The notes: generated by a model not told the origin, from the sequence alone. Counted from the stretch's first letter, positions 40,729 through 50,432 are shown. The stretch: DNA of 64,000 nt from Naasia aerilata (GCF_030296595.1 NZ_AP027731.1:2914001-2978000), one strand, 5' to 3'. Translations and numbers: made by a program.

Positions 40729-42414
40729 GTGACGGCTGAGCCTCTGATCGCGGAGCGCCCGGCGGGCACCGGTTCGGCCGGGCGTCGTCGCGGTGTGCCG
40801 CCCCAGGCCGTCCCCGTCCGAGTCGGCGCGGTGGTCCCACTCTGGGGAACGGTCCTGCTGGCTATCGGCGCGGCCGCGCTCCTGGACGGCGCGTTCCCCG
40901 ACGCCGGGATCTGGCCGCTCGCCTTCCCCGGCGTCGCGATCGTGCTCGTCGCGCTGCGCGGTCGCCGGCCTGGGGGCGCCTTCCTGACCGGACTCGTGTT
41001 CGGACTCACCTTCTACCTCGTGCACATCGAGTGGGCGACCCTGTTCCTCGGCGACCTGCCATGGCTGGCACTGTCGACACTGGAGGCGCTGTTCGTGGCG
41101 GGCGGCAGCGTCCTCGTGTCGCTGGCCTACCGGTGGGTGCCGCGGGTCTTCCCGAGCAGGCTGGGACGGATCGGTGTCGTCCCGCTCGTCGTCGCCGGCC
41201 TCTGGACGGCTCGCGAGGCGATCAGCGCCGTCTGGCCCTACGGCGGCTTCTCCTGGGGCCGGCTCGCGATGTCCCAGTCGGAGAGCCCCTTCCGGCACCT
41301 CTTCTCCTGGCTCGGCATCTCGGGCGTCGGGTTCGTGCTCGTCGCGCTGACCGCGCTGGCGGTCGAGCTGTGGTTCGCGCGTCCCCGCCGGCTCCCGGGG
41401 CTGCCCGGTCGCGTGGTTCCGGACGTGCTGCTCCTTGCGGTCGCGACCGCCGCTGCGCTCGCCGTTCCGTCCTGGGCCACCGTCGACGCGGGAAGCCTGC
41501 GCGTCGGGGCCGTTCAGGGGAACACCCGTTCGGCGTACTTCGACCAGCGCGGCTACGACGGGGAGATCCTCGACGGCCACATCTCCGCCTCGCTGCCGAT
41601 CATCGAGGACCACCTCGACGTGCTCCTGTGGCCGGAGGGCGCCAGCGACCTGGATCCGCTGCGGTCGCCGCGCGCCGCCGAGGCGCTCGACCTCGTCTCG
41701 GAGGCCGCCTCGGCGCCCCTCATCGTGGGCGCGATCACCACGCGGGGGGACCGCTACTACAACTCGTCGCTGCTCTGGGAGCCGGGCCGAGGCAAGGTCG
41801 ACCTGTACGACAAGCGGCATCCCGTGCCCTTCGGGGAATACGTGCCCGACCGGAAGTTCTGGGAGCCGTTCGCGCCCGACCTGATCGGGTTGATCCAGCG
41901 GGAGTACACGCCCGGCACGACGGATCCCGTCTTCGACCTCGGCAAGGCCGTCGTGGGCGTCAACATCTGCTTCGACATCGTGGATGACGCCCTGATGACC
42001 CAGAGCGTCCAGGAGGGCGCCCAGGTGCTCTTCGCGCAGAGCAACAACGCGGACTTCGGGCATACCGACGAGAGCGTGCAGCAGCTGGCGATCGCCCGCA
42101 TCCGGGCTCTGGAGACGGGGCGCACAGTGGTGAACATCTCGACCGTGGGGACGAGCGCTGTGATCGCGCCGGACGGCTCGACGATCGACCAGCTGCCGAC
42201 CTACCAGGCGGGCACCATGGTGGACGATGTGCCGCTGCGAAACGGGCTGACGCCTGCGGTCGTGGCCGGTCGGGAGTTCGAGGTCCTGGTGTCCGGCTTC
42301 GGGCTAGCGGCGCTGCTCCTCGCGGGCATCCGTTTCCGTGCGCTTCGCCGAGCGCGGCCCGCACCCACACCGCGCTCGCCGAGCGCGCCCCGTAACGACG
42401 AGCGCGCCCCGTAG
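40729..42414 (+). CDS. lnt: Apolipoprotein N-acyltransferase
   Basis: 561 residues. N-terminal membrane helices are followed by a carbon-nitrogen hydrolase domain outside the membrane. The catalytic triad is visible: Glu in LLWPEGASD, Lys in YDKRHPVPFGEY and Cys in GVNICFD. It adds the third acyl chain to lipoproteins. GTG 40729 lies 5 nt after the helicase stop. The last 20 residues are encoded by the GC-rich repeat that follows (two 19-bp units ending in the stop), so the repeat has extended the protein. Confidence 0.92.
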   Translation: MTAEPLIAERPAGTGSAGRRRGVPPQAVPVRVGAVVPLWGTVLLAIGAAALLDGAFPDAGIWPLAFPGVAIVLVALRGRRPGGAFLTGLVFGLTFYLVHIEWATLFLGDLPWLALSTLEALFVAGGSVLVSLAYRWVPRVFPSRLGRIGVVPLVVAGLWTAREAISAVWPYGGFSWGRLAMSQSESPFRHLFSWLGISGVGFVLVALTALAVELWFARPRRLPGLPGRVVPDVLLLAVATAAALAVPSWATVDAGSLRVGAVQGNTRSAYFDQRGYDGEILDGHISASLPIIEDHLDVLLWPEGASDLDPLRSPRAAEALDLVSEAASAPLIVGAITTRGDRYYNSSLLWEPGRGKVDLYDKRHPVPFGEYVPDRKFWEPFAPDLIGLIQREYTPGTTDPVFDLGKAVVGVNICFDIVDDALMTQSVQEGAQVLFAQSNNADFGHTDESVQQLAIARIRALETGRTVVNISTVGTSAVIAPDGSTIDQLPTYQAGTMVDDVPLRNGLTPAVVAGREFEVLVSGFGLAALLLAGIRFRALRRARPAPTPRSPSAPRNDERAP

Positions 42415-42500
42415 ACACCCCGCGCTCGTCGTCACGCCCCGCGCTCGGCGAGAGACGTGAGACGCGCCGGCGCCTCGCCCCGCGCTCGGCGCTCGGCGCT
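42350..42500. repeat. GC-rich GAGCGCG/CGCGCTCGGCG repeats at the 3' end of lnt
   Basis: Short units such as GAGCGCGCCCCGTA (twice, 19 bp apart, about 42380-42415), CCCCGCGCTCG(T/G)CG and CGCGCTCGGCGCTCGGCG fill the end of lnt and the first 90 nt after it. They match the 19-bp repeats at 16476-16551 in both orientations. Both sites are gene 3' ends. Confidence 0.65.
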
Positions 42501-42601
42501 TGAGGCAGCCGCAACGGGCGCTGAGAAGGCTGGGACGCAACGAGCGCTCGAAAAGGGGGCCCGCCTCCTCGTCTTAAGCCTCCACAGAAACGCCGCGCAG
42601 G

Positions 42602-42880
42602 GGTTCCGGTCACACGAGACGTCGATTTCGAGACGCTCGCTCCGCGAGCTCCTCAATCATCGGATGAGCGGGGCTCCCTTGCTGTTGAGCCCAGAACCCA
42701 ACACCCGGGGTTCCCGTCACACGAAGGGTGGATTTCGAGACGCTCGCTCCGCGAGCTCCTCAATCAGCGGATCAAGGGGGCCTTGGCGCTTAGCCCGCAA
42801 CGCGATACAGAGGTTCCCGTCACACGAACCGTGGATTTCGAGACGCTTGCTCCGCGCGCTCCTCAACCAGCGGACCAGGG
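42602..42880. repeat. Three tandem REP-like units
   Basis: Three roughly 105-nt units, each starting GGTTCC(C/G)GTCACACGA and carrying the core GATTTCGAGACGCTCGCTCC followed by GCGAGCTCCTCAATCA. Cores begin at 42624, 42731 and 42834, so the period is 107 then 103 nt. Each core can fold (GCTCGC/GCGAGC). The 546-nt gap between lnt and rbpA (42415-42960) holds this array, the GC-rich repeats and the rbpA terminator; no gene was seen in it. Confidence 0.85.
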
Positions 42881-42900
42881 GGTCCTCTCCACGCAAAGGA

Positions 42901-42930
42901 AAAGGGCCGCCCTGGATCGGGCGGCCCTCG
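42901..42930 (-). terminator. Terminator of rbpA
   Basis: On the minus strand AGGGCCGCCC, loop GATCCA, GGGCGGCCCT is followed by TTTTCC. It starts 33 nt after the rbpA stop codon. Confidence 0.85.
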
Positions 42931-42960
42931 CAGGTCCCGAGCGGGACCGTACAACCTTCG

Positions 42961-43326
42961 TCAGGAGGCGATGCTCTGCTTTCCTCGACGAGCGCGCAGG
43001 TACTGGAGGCGCTCCTCCAGGAGCTCCTCGAGCTCGGCGCGCGTGCGGCGCTCGAGCAGCATGTCCCAGTGGGTCCGCGGCGCCTTGGCCTCGGCCTTCG
43101 TGGACTCGACAGGGGTCCCGTCGCTCTCCAGAAGGACTCCGGACTTGCCGGACTTGGGGGAGGTCCAGGTCTCGGGGATCTCGGCCTCCTCGGAGAACGT
43201 CACCTCGAACGTGGAACCGTCCTCACTGCGGTAATGCGCAGTGATCCTGGGGGAGAAGACCACGCCCTCTTCGCTCTGCAGACTCTGGCTGCCGAGACGC
43301 ATTCCGCGCAGACTGCGATCTGCCAT
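42961..43326 (-). CDS. rbpA: RNA polymerase-binding protein RbpA
   Basis: 121 residues. It matches RbpA: SLRGMRLGSQSLQSEEGV at the N-terminus, the central beta domain (RITAHYRSEDGSTFEVTF) and the sigma-binding C-terminus (RTHWDMLLERRTRAELEELL). RbpA stabilises RNA polymerase with the principal sigma factor. No Cys residues are present, so this copy lacks the zinc site seen in some orthologues. GAGAGGAG precedes the ATG. Confidence 0.95.
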   Translation of the reverse strand: MADRSLRGMRLGSQSLQSEEGVVFSPRITAHYRSEDGSTFEVTFSEEAEIPETWTSPKSGKSGVLLESDGTPVESTKAEAKAPRTHWDMLLERRTRAELEELLEERLQYLRARRGKQSIAS

Positions 43327-43399
43327 TGTGTGACTCCTCTCGCTGGTGTTCCCCATCCTGAACCTCCGGCCGGGGGACATCCTTCCCCCACGGATGATT

Positions 43400-43447
43400 C
43401 TCAGAACCTTCTCAGTGACCCTCAGGAAGAGACCTTGGTCCTAGCGT
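43400..43447 (+). promoter_or_regulatory. CTCAG repeat array with -10 box
   Basis: CTCAG at 43400, 43411 and 43421 (periods 11 and 10 nt), followed by TAGCGT at 43442-43447 on the plus strand. The array lies 74-100 nt upstream of rbpA (minus strand). If the -10 box is used, transcription would run antisense to the GDPD gene that ends at 43455. The same repeat is at 22413-22428. Confidence 0.4.
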
Positions 43448-43454
43448 CTTGAGG

Positions 43455-44222
43455 TCATTCGGAGCGGCGGCGGACCTCCGCGGCGAGCAGATCACAGCGG
43501 TCGGTGACGATTCCGTCGACGCCAGCGTCGAGCAGTCGGCGCATGTCGGACGGCTCGTTGACGGTCCAGATGTGCACCTCGACTCCGGCGTCCGCGAAGG
43601 CTCGGAGCATCCGAGGGGTGGTCAAACGCACCCGCCCGGCCTTCTCGGGTATCTGTACGGCGTCAACATGCCGCAGAACGGCGCGGGTGAGGGCTCGGAG
43701 GCCCAGGATTCCGCCGAGCACTGCCCCGAGTACCTGCGGCGCCGATGCGGATGTCGCGACGTCGCCGGTGCGGGCGAGGGTGGCGGTCCGGCGCGCGGAG
43801 CTGAACGACGTGACGAGGACGCGGTCGGCTGCGGCGGCGTCGCGGATCGCGGCGGCGACCGGGGCGATCGCGGCCTTCGCTTTCACGTCGATGTTGAAGC
43901 GGGCAGACGGAAAGGTCTGCAAAGCGTCGACCAGGGTACAAATTCGGTTGCCGAAGGGCTCGATCGCACGCAATTCCGCCAGTGTCAGCGCCGATACGGC
44001 GACATCGCGCCCGGCGAGCCGACGCAGGTCGGGGTCGTGCAGCAGCACGGCGACGCCGTCGGCGGTCGCGTGCGCGTCGGTCTCCAGGTAATGGGCACCT
44101 GCATCCAGGGCGGCGGCGAACGCGTCGACGCTGTTCTCGAGCAGGCCGCCGAGCGCGAGCCCGCGATGGGCGATCACCCGCGGACGCGGGGGAGCGAAGT
44201 AGGGACGGGGCGGGCGGGTCAC
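43455..44222 (-). CDS. Glycerophosphodiester phosphodiesterase
   Basis: 255 residues of the GDPD TIM barrel: VIAHRGLALGGLLENSVDAF holds the catalytic His and EN pair, LETDAHATADGVAVLLHD binds the metal, and HIWTVNEPSDM is near the end. It cleaves glycerophosphodiesters to glycerol 3-phosphate. No signal peptide. GTG 44222 overlaps the SPFH stop (GTGA), so it is the last gene of the nfeD-SPFH-GDPD operon. Confidence 0.93.
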   Translation of the reverse strand: MTRPPRPYFAPPRPRVIAHRGLALGGLLENSVDAFAAALDAGAHYLETDAHATADGVAVLLHDPDLRRLAGRDVAVSALTLAELRAIEPFGNRICTLVDALQTFPSARFNIDVKAKAAIAPVAAAIRDAAAADRVLVTSFSSARRTATLARTGDVATSASAPQVLGAVLGGILGLRALTRAVLRHVDAVQIPEKAGRVRLTTPRMLRAFADAGVEVHIWTVNEPSDMRRLLDAGVDGIVTDRCDLLAAEVRRRSE

Positions 44223-45297
44223 GCGCCCGGGGGCGGCACGTCGCCGGCCGGCCCGACCGAACGCGTGGAATCCGCACCGGCCGCGGCTTCGGCCGCCTCC
44301 GCACGCGCTGCGTCAGCGGAGGCGCGGGCCGATGCGGCGGCTTCGGCGGCCCGGCCGCGGGCAGCGGCCCGCTGCTCCTCGTCCACCGGAGCGGACGGCT
44401 CGCCGTGCCCACCGAGTGCGCCGCTGATCGCCTTGAGCGCCTCCGTCAGCTCGCTCGGGATGATCCAGAGCTTGCTGGCCGGGCCCTCCGCGAGCTTCGG
44501 AAGCATCTGCAGGTACTGGTATGCCAGCAGGGGGCTGTCGGGGTTGCCGAGGTGGATGGCGTTGAACACGGTGGCGATGGCCTGCGCCTCACCGTCGGCG
44601 CGAAGCACCTGCGCCTTCGCGTCACCCTCGGCCTGGAGGATCGCCGCCTGGCGCGCGCCCTCCGCGGTGAGGATCGCCGCCTGCTTGGTGCCCTCGGCGG
44701 TGAGGATCTGGGCACGGCGGTCGCGCTCGGCGCGCATCTGCTTCTCCATCGAGTCCTGGATGGACGCGGGCGGATCGATCGCCTTCAGCTCGACGCGGCC
44801 GACGCGGATGCCCCACTTGCCGGTCGCCTCGTCGAGCACGACGCGCAGCTGGCTGTTGATGTTGTCGCGGCTCGTGAGGGCCTGCTCGAGGTTGAGCCCG
44901 CCGACGACGTTGCGGAGGGTGGTGGTCGTGAGCTGCTCGACCGCTCCCAAGTAGTTGGCGATCTCGTACGTCGCCGCACGGGCGTCGGTGACCTGGAAGT
45001 AGACGACCGTGTCGATCGAGACGACCAGGTTGTCCTCGGTGATGACCGGCTGCGGGGGAAGGACACGACCTGCTCGCGCATGTCGACGAGCGGACGCACC
45101 CGGTCGATGAACGGGACGAGCAGATTGAGGCCCGGCGTCAGCGTCTTGTGGTACTTACCGAGCCGCTCGACGACGCCCGCGTAGGCCTGCGGGATGATGC
45201 GGATCGAGCGGATCAGCACCACCAGCACGAAGATGACGACGACGACGAGCAGGGCGATCACGAACAGCTGGCCGAGGAATGCGGTGCCGTCGATCAT
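44219..45297 (-). CDS. SPFH/band 7 family protein (frame break)
   Basis: About 360 residues after repair at about 45055 (TGCGGGGGAAGG on the plus strand, one base). One N-terminal helix (LFVIALLVVVVIFVLVVLI), then IRIIPQAYAGVVERLGKYH and the SPFH domain, a coiled-coil with repeated ILTAEG(A/T)(K/R)QAAI, and an Ala-rich tail. Stomatin-like proteins organise membrane microdomains. The NfeD partner precedes it with a 4-nt overlap. Confidence 0.92.
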
Positions 45298-45770
45298 GGC
45301 TGCGGGGTCCTTCCGGTGGGGGCGACGATGGCGACGGAGCCGCGGATGGCTCGCACCGTGACGGTGGCGCCGACCCCGAGGAGGTCGGACGAGGTGGGGC
45401 CTTCGGTTTCGGCGGTCCAGGTCTCGCCGTTGGTGAGCTTCACCTGGCCGCCCGTCTCGCCGAAGGGGACGACGACGCGGCCGGTCATGCCGAAGAGCGC
45501 ATCCAGGTTGCTGGGAGTCGGATCGGCGCCCTTGCGCGTCAGGCGGAGCAGGACGGGCCGGATGAGCACGAGCAGCAGCACCGACAGGATCGCCGCGACG
45601 AGGATCTGCACCCACCAGGGGGCGCCGAGCAGGTTCGTGCCGAACCCGCCGAGGCTGCCCGCCGCAATCATCAGGAAAGTGAAATCCAGCGTGAGCAGCT
45701 CGATGATGACGCAGATGAGGATGAAGCCCAGCCAGACGATCCAGAGGAACTGGGTGATGTCGGGGAGCAT
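45294..45770 (-). CDS. NfeD family protein
   Basis: 158 residues. Two to three membrane helices (FLWIVWLGFILICVIIEL, WVQILVAAILSVLLLVLI) and a C-terminal OB-fold domain (MTGRVVVPFGETGGQVKL). NfeD proteins pair with SPFH proteins. ATG 45770 was preferred to ATG 45776 because the AAAGG site is 6 nt from it. Heads a three-gene operon. Confidence 0.9.
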   Translation of the reverse strand: MLPDITQFLWIVWLGFILICVIIELLTLDFTFLMIAAGSLGGFGTNLLGAPWWVQILVAAILSVLLLVLIRPVLLRLTRKGADPTPSNLDALFGMTGRVVVPFGETGGQVKLTNGETWTAETEGPTSSDLLGVGATVTVRAIRGSVAIVAPTGRTPQP

Positions 45771-45906
45771 GGGCATCCTTTTCGGCGCTTGTAGGCCGAA
45801 TCTACCCGGTTCTCGCTCGTGAGGGGCTGATTCTGAGGACGATTCACCTCGTCAGCGGCTCGTCGCCCGCCTGGGCGGCCGGGAGGGCGGTTGGTAGGGT
45901 CGGACC

Positions 45907-46686
45907 GTGGTCACGACGCCTGAATCGAACCCTCTTCCGCCCGGATCCCTGGAGGGCCGTCGCGCTCTGGTCACCGGATCGTCGCGCGGTGTGGGCGCCG
46001 ACACCGCCGTCTACCTGTCGCAGGCGGGCGCGAAGGTCGTCATCAACTACCGCAACAAGGAGAAGCGCGCCCAGCAGCTGGTCGCCCAGCTCACGGAGCG
46101 CGGGGGAGAGGCGATCGCGGTGGGCGCCGATCTGACGGATCCCGCCTCCGTCGCGGCCATGTTCGACCGCATCCGCGAGGAGTGGGGCGGCCTCGACATC
46201 CTCATCCTCAACGCCTCGGGCGGAATGGAGACGGGGCTCGGCGAGGACTACGCCCTCCGGCTCAACCGGGACGCGCAGCTGTCCGTCCTCAACGCCGCGC
46301 TGCCGCTGCTGGGCGAGGGCGGCCGCGTCGTGTTCGTGACCAGCCATCAGGCGCACTTCATCCGCGATGCGGAGACGATGCCGGAGTACGAGCCCGTCGC
46401 CCTCAGCAAGCGTGCCGGCGAGGATGCGCTGCGCGAGCGGATCCCGGACCTGCGGGCTCGGGGCATCGACTTCGTCGTCGTCTCCGGCGACATGATCGAG
46501 GGCACCATCACGGCGACCCTGCTCGAGCGGGCCCGGCCCGGCGCCATCGAGGCCCGCAAGGAGGCCGCCGGCCGCCTCTACAACGTCGCCGAGTTCGCCG
46601 CCGAGGTCGCCCTCGCCTGCGTGCAGGAGGTGCCGCTCGACAACACCCGGCTGGTCGGGGACGTCAGCAGCTTCGTCGGCCGATGA
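45907..46686 (+). CDS. SDR family oxidoreductase with atypical active site
   Basis: 259 residues. The Rossmann motif is ALVTGSSRGVGADTA and the NAG-like motif is ILNASGG. At the catalytic site the YxxxK position reads VALSK, so Tyr is replaced by Val; a Tyr three residues earlier (EYEPVALSK) may or may not substitute. The Ser region is VFVTSHQAHF. Activity as a reductase is therefore uncertain. GTG 45907 follows TAGGGT by 6 nt (leaderless). The stop overlaps the Nudix gene. Confidence 0.88.
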   Translation: MVTTPESNPLPPGSLEGRRALVTGSSRGVGADTAVYLSQAGAKVVINYRNKEKRAQQLVAQLTERGGEAIAVGADLTDPASVAAMFDRIREEWGGLDILILNASGGMETGLGEDYALRLNRDAQLSVLNAALPLLGEGGRVVFVTSHQAHFIRDAETMPEYEPVALSKRAGEDALRERIPDLRARGIDFVVVSGDMIEGTITATLLERARPGAIEARKEAAGRLYNVAEFAAEVALACVQEVPLDNTRLVGDVSSFVGR

Positions 46687-47146
46687 CGTTCCGCGCGACG
46701 TCGCGCGTGCTCCTGTTCGACCAGGACGACCGCACGCTGCTCTTCCTCCAGTACGGGAAGGATCGCGGCATCCCGCCCCGCTGGATCACCCCGGGCGGCG
46801 GAGTCGACCCGGGGAGGACCACGACCAGGCGGCCGTCCGCGAGCTGCGCGAGGAGACGGGACTCGTGCTCGAGGACGTCGGCAGGCCGTTCTTCGGCGAA
46901 GACTTCGACCCTGATCAGCGCTGGCACCCCTACGACACCGCCCACTGGGAGTGGTACGCGGTGCGGGTGAACGGGTTCAGCCCGTCCCGCGACGGCTGGA
47001 CGGAGGAGGAGCTGACGGACGTGGTCGACTGGCGCTGGTTCTCCGCAGCGGAGCTCGAGGAGACGCCGTACGAGTACGAGCCGCCCGGGCTCCCCGGCCT
47101 CCTCGCGGCGGCCTTGGAGACCCTCTCGGCGGAGCCGGCGGCCTAG
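46683..47146 (+). CDS. Nudix hydrolase (frame break)
   Basis: About 154 residues after repair at about 46816 (CCGGGGAGGACC, one G). The Nudix box is then GVDPGEDHDQ followed by AAVRELREETGL, complete for metal and pyrophosphate chemistry. The substrate is unknown (nucleoside diphosphate derivative). ATG overlaps the SDR stop. Its TAG stop overlaps the convergent dehydrogenase stop in a shared CTAG. Confidence 0.9.
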
Positions 47147-48001
47147 CTCCGGTCCGGGGCGAAGGCCGTGTACACCGCCGCCATGTCGTCCTTGCCGTGA
47201 CCCGCGGCGCTCGCCTCCCGGTAGGCGGCGAGGACGGCCTCCACGACCCCGGTGGCGACCCCCGCGCCCTCGGCGGCCTTGGCGATCAGCTGGAGGTCCT
47301 TCGCGACGTTGTCGACGGCGAACGAGGGGAGTAGTCGCCGGCCAGGATCGCGCGGCCCTTCAGCTGCGCGAAGGGCGAGTCGGACGGTCCGCGACCGATG
47401 GCCGCGAGGAACTGCTCGCCGTCGAGGCCGAGTCCGCGAGTCAGGGCGATGGCCTGCGCGGTGAGGGCGCCGACGCCTGCGACCCACGAGTTGACTGCGA
47501 GCTTCAGCGCACTGGCCGCCCCGAGCTCGTCGCCGAGGTCCACGATCCGACCCCCGTACGCGTCGAGCACCGGCGTGACCAGCTCGCGCGCCGCCCGGTC
47601 GCCGGACACGAGCGCCACGAGCTTCCCGTCCTCGGCGGGCTGCTTGCTGCCGAGCACGGGCGCATCGAGCAGGCGAAGCCCGTGCTCCTCAGCGAAGCGG
47701 GCGACGCGTCGGGTCCCGTCGACGCCGATCGTGCTCGTCTGCAGGATCACCGCCTCGCCCAGGTCCTCGGCGACCTCGCCGAGGACCTCGAGGACCGCGT
47801 CGGCGTCGAACAGCATGACGAGGACGGCCTCCGCGCCCCGGACCGCGTCGGCGGGGAGCCGGCGAGGCGCGCGCCGTCCTCGGCCAGCGGGGCGGCCCGC
47901 TCCGGGGTGCGATTCCAGACGGTCACCTCGTGGCCGTCCCGGAGGCAGGACCTCGCCATCCCGGCGCCCATGGTCCCGGTTCCCAGCACGGTGACACGCA
48001 T
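47143..48001 (-). CDS. Beta-hydroxyacid dehydrogenase family protein (two frame breaks)
   Basis: About 286 residues after repair at about 47856 (GGCGGGGAGCC) and 47329 (GAGGGGAGTAG), one base each. The N-terminal NAD(P) motif is VLGTGTMGAGMARSCLRDG, DAPVLGSKQPAEDG is the substrate loop, and KLAVNSWVAG contains the catalytic Lys. Related to 3-hydroxyisobutyrate and glyoxylate/succinic semialdehyde reductases. Substrate not assigned. Confidence 0.9.
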
Positions 48002-48060
48002 CGGTGCAACCCCTCTCCGCGCTCAGCCTACGTCCGCGTCAGGATGCCTACCATCGGGGG

Positions 48061-48765
48061 ATGAGCGACACCGCCACCCTGCACAAGCAGGATCGCCAGA
48101 CCCTGGAAGTGCAGCGGAAGTGGCCCCTGGTCAGCGGCGTGGCCGCACTGCTGCTGGTGGTGCTGGGTGGCGTCCTGATCGCCATCCGGCAGTTCAAGGT
48201 GGTGCCGTACGCGGTCGACCAGGAGTGGATGGACGAGCTCTACGAGCACCGCACTCCCGCACTCGAGCAGGTCGCCCTGTTCTTCAACTGGTTCGGCGCC
48301 GGAATCGTCGGGGTCTTCGTGGTGCCGATCGTGATCCTCGCGCTGCTGATCCTCTTCAAGCGCAAGTGGGGAGCGATCTTCTTCCTCATCTCGATCGTCG
48401 TCAGCGCCGCGCTCGTGCAGATCCTCAAGAACACCGTGGACCGTCCTCGCCCCGAGCAGATCCTCGTGACCGCCGACATCGGCTCATTCCCCAGCGGGCA
48501 TACGGCGAACGCCGCCACGATCTGCGTCGTGCTCGCCATCATCATTAACCGCTGGTGGGTGTGGGCCCTCGGCGGTCTCTACACCTTCATGATGCTGCTG
48601 AGCCGCAACTACCTCGGCGCGCACTGGCTCACCGACACCCTGGGCGGACTCGTCCTCGGCGCGGCCATCGTCCTGATCGTCTGGGCGCCGCTGGCCCACC
48701 GGCTGCATCGAGAGACACTGCGAAAGCGCGATGTCCCGCCAGCGCCGGGAGTCCCCGAGTCCTGA
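48061..48765 (+). CDS. PAP2 family phosphatase
   Basis: 234 residues with six membrane helices and the full PAP2 signature: KNTVDRPRP, GSFPSGHTAN and SRNYLGAHWLTDTLGG. It removes phosphate from a lipid pyrophosphate or phosphatidate. TACCAT is 6 nt before ATG 48061, which fixes the start inside a longer open frame. Confidence 0.93.
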   Translation: MSDTATLHKQDRQTLEVQRKWPLVSGVAALLLVVLGGVLIAIRQFKVVPYAVDQEWMDELYEHRTPALEQVALFFNWFGAGIVGVFVVPIVILALLILFKRKWGAIFFLISIVVSAALVQILKNTVDRPRPEQILVTADIGSFPSGHTANAATICVVLAIIINRWWVWALGGLYTFMMLLSRNYLGAHWLTDTLGGLVLGAAIVLIVWAPLAHRLHRETLRKRDVPPAPGVPES

Positions 48766-48786
48766 GCGCAGGCGGGCCGACGCCGT

Positions 48787-50432
48787 CTACAGCCCCGTCG
48801 TCGCGGCGGCCGCCGGCATCGTGCCATCGGCGGGCCTCGCGCCATCCGGCCGAGGGTCCGGCGGCGGAACGCGCGGCGCCGTCGCCTTCAGGGCGAGCTC
48901 CTCGGCGTCGATCGCCGCGAGCACCGCACGCACCGCGTACTCCTCGTAGCGCCCCTCGGCGCGCGCCTGACGCACGGCGTCCCGCTCGGCCGCGATCATG
49001 TTGTGGCGCAGCCGGGTGTACTCGGCCAGCCGGAAGCTGTTCTGGGGCTCCTCCGTCTCCGCCTCTTCGGTCAGGAAGGTGGCGTTCACGCGCAGGCGGT
49101 TGACGACCCGCTCCTCGACCTCATCGGTGACCTCGTCGTCGAGCCTCGACAGGCCCGCCGCCTGCGCCTCGCTCATCAGGAGCTGGCGTTGCATCTGCTC
49201 CTGCTCGAGGTTGGGTGGAGGAAGGCGGAGCCGCCGGATGATCGGCGGGAGTGCGAGCCCGCCGAGCAGCGACACCGCGATGACGAGGAACGCGAGGAAC
49301 TGGAGGAAGCCGCGGTTCGGCGTCTCCTCTGGAAGCAGGAACACCGCGGCGAGGGTGACGACGCCCCGGATGCCGGAGATCATCACGACGATGGAGTTGC
49401 GCCAGCGCCAGCTCCGCTCCCGCAGCCACATCGGTCCGCGCTGATACACGATGGTGGCGCCGGTCAGCCAGAGGACGCGTGAGAAGAAGACGGCCGCGAG
49501 CACAGCCCCGCCGATCATGATGGATGGCCAGAAGCCGGGGAGTCGCGGATCGCCTCCCGGACGATTCCCGCGAGGCTCAGGCCGATCAGCAGGAACACCG
49601 CGTTCTCGAGCAGGAAGCGGATCGTGCGCCAGTTGAGCCGCTCCGCGATGCGTGCCTCCGCGGACTGGATGGAGGGGGAGCGGTAGCCGAGGAGGAGCCC
49701 GGCGAGGACGACCGCGAGCACCCCGGAGCCGTGCAGCAGCTGCGCCGGGATGAACGCGATGTACGGAGTCACGAGCGAGAGGCTGGTGTCGAGGACAGCG
49801 GAGTTCAGCCGCTTGCGGATCTCCGCGATGACTGCGCCGACCAGGAGCCCGACACCGGCCCCGACGCCCACGGCGAGGAGCAGGTCGAGGGCCACGGTTC
49901 CCGGGTTGACGGTGCTCACGATGGCGGTGATGGAGGCGCTCAGAGCGACGAGGGCGACCGCGTCATTCAGGAGGCTCTCGCCCTCGAGGATGGTGACGGT
50001 GCGCCGGGGGAGCCGGAGCCTGCCGGCGATCGCCGTCACCGCGACGGCGTCGGTGGGTGCGACGACAGCGCCGAAGGCCAGCGCTGCGGCCAGCCCGACG
50101 CCCGGCAGGACGAGCCAGGTGGTGAGCCCGACGACGATGAACGTGAAGGCGACGAGGCCGACCGAGAGCAGCAGGATGCTGTCGCCGCGCGCTTTGATGT
50201 CGATGTAGGACGATCGGATTCCCGCCGCGAACAGCAGCGGCGGCAGCACGCCGTAGAGGACGAGGTCAGGCTCGAGATCGATGTTCGGGATGCCCGGCAC
50301 GAAGGAGACGATCGCCCCGATCGCGACCAGCGCGAGCGGCGCGGAGAGGCCGAAGCGGCCCGCGAAGCCGGTCACGGTGACGGTCACGATGACGAACGCG
50401 ACGATCCAGATGATGACGCCGACGGAATCCAT
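48787..50432 (-). CDS. Na+/H+ antiporter, CPA1 family (frame break)
   Basis: About 548 residues after repair at about 49539 (CCGGGGAGTCG on the plus strand, one base). AVVAPTDAVAVTAIAG and GESLLNDAVALVAL hold the conserved acidic ion-binding residues, and GIRGVVTLAAVFLLP is typical. The C-terminal 170 residues are cytoplasmic and charged. It is a paralogue of the gene at 9764-11349, with the same architecture. Confidence 0.9.

Noticed and set aside
42602..42880. CRISPR array
   Set aside because: Only three units of about 105 nt with similar rather than unique spacers, and no cas gene. It fits REP-like repeats.
43449..44954. 501-codon plus-strand frame after TAGCGT
   Set aside because: Runs antisense across the GDPD and SPFH genes and looks non-coding. 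An antisense RNA remains possible, but not a protein.
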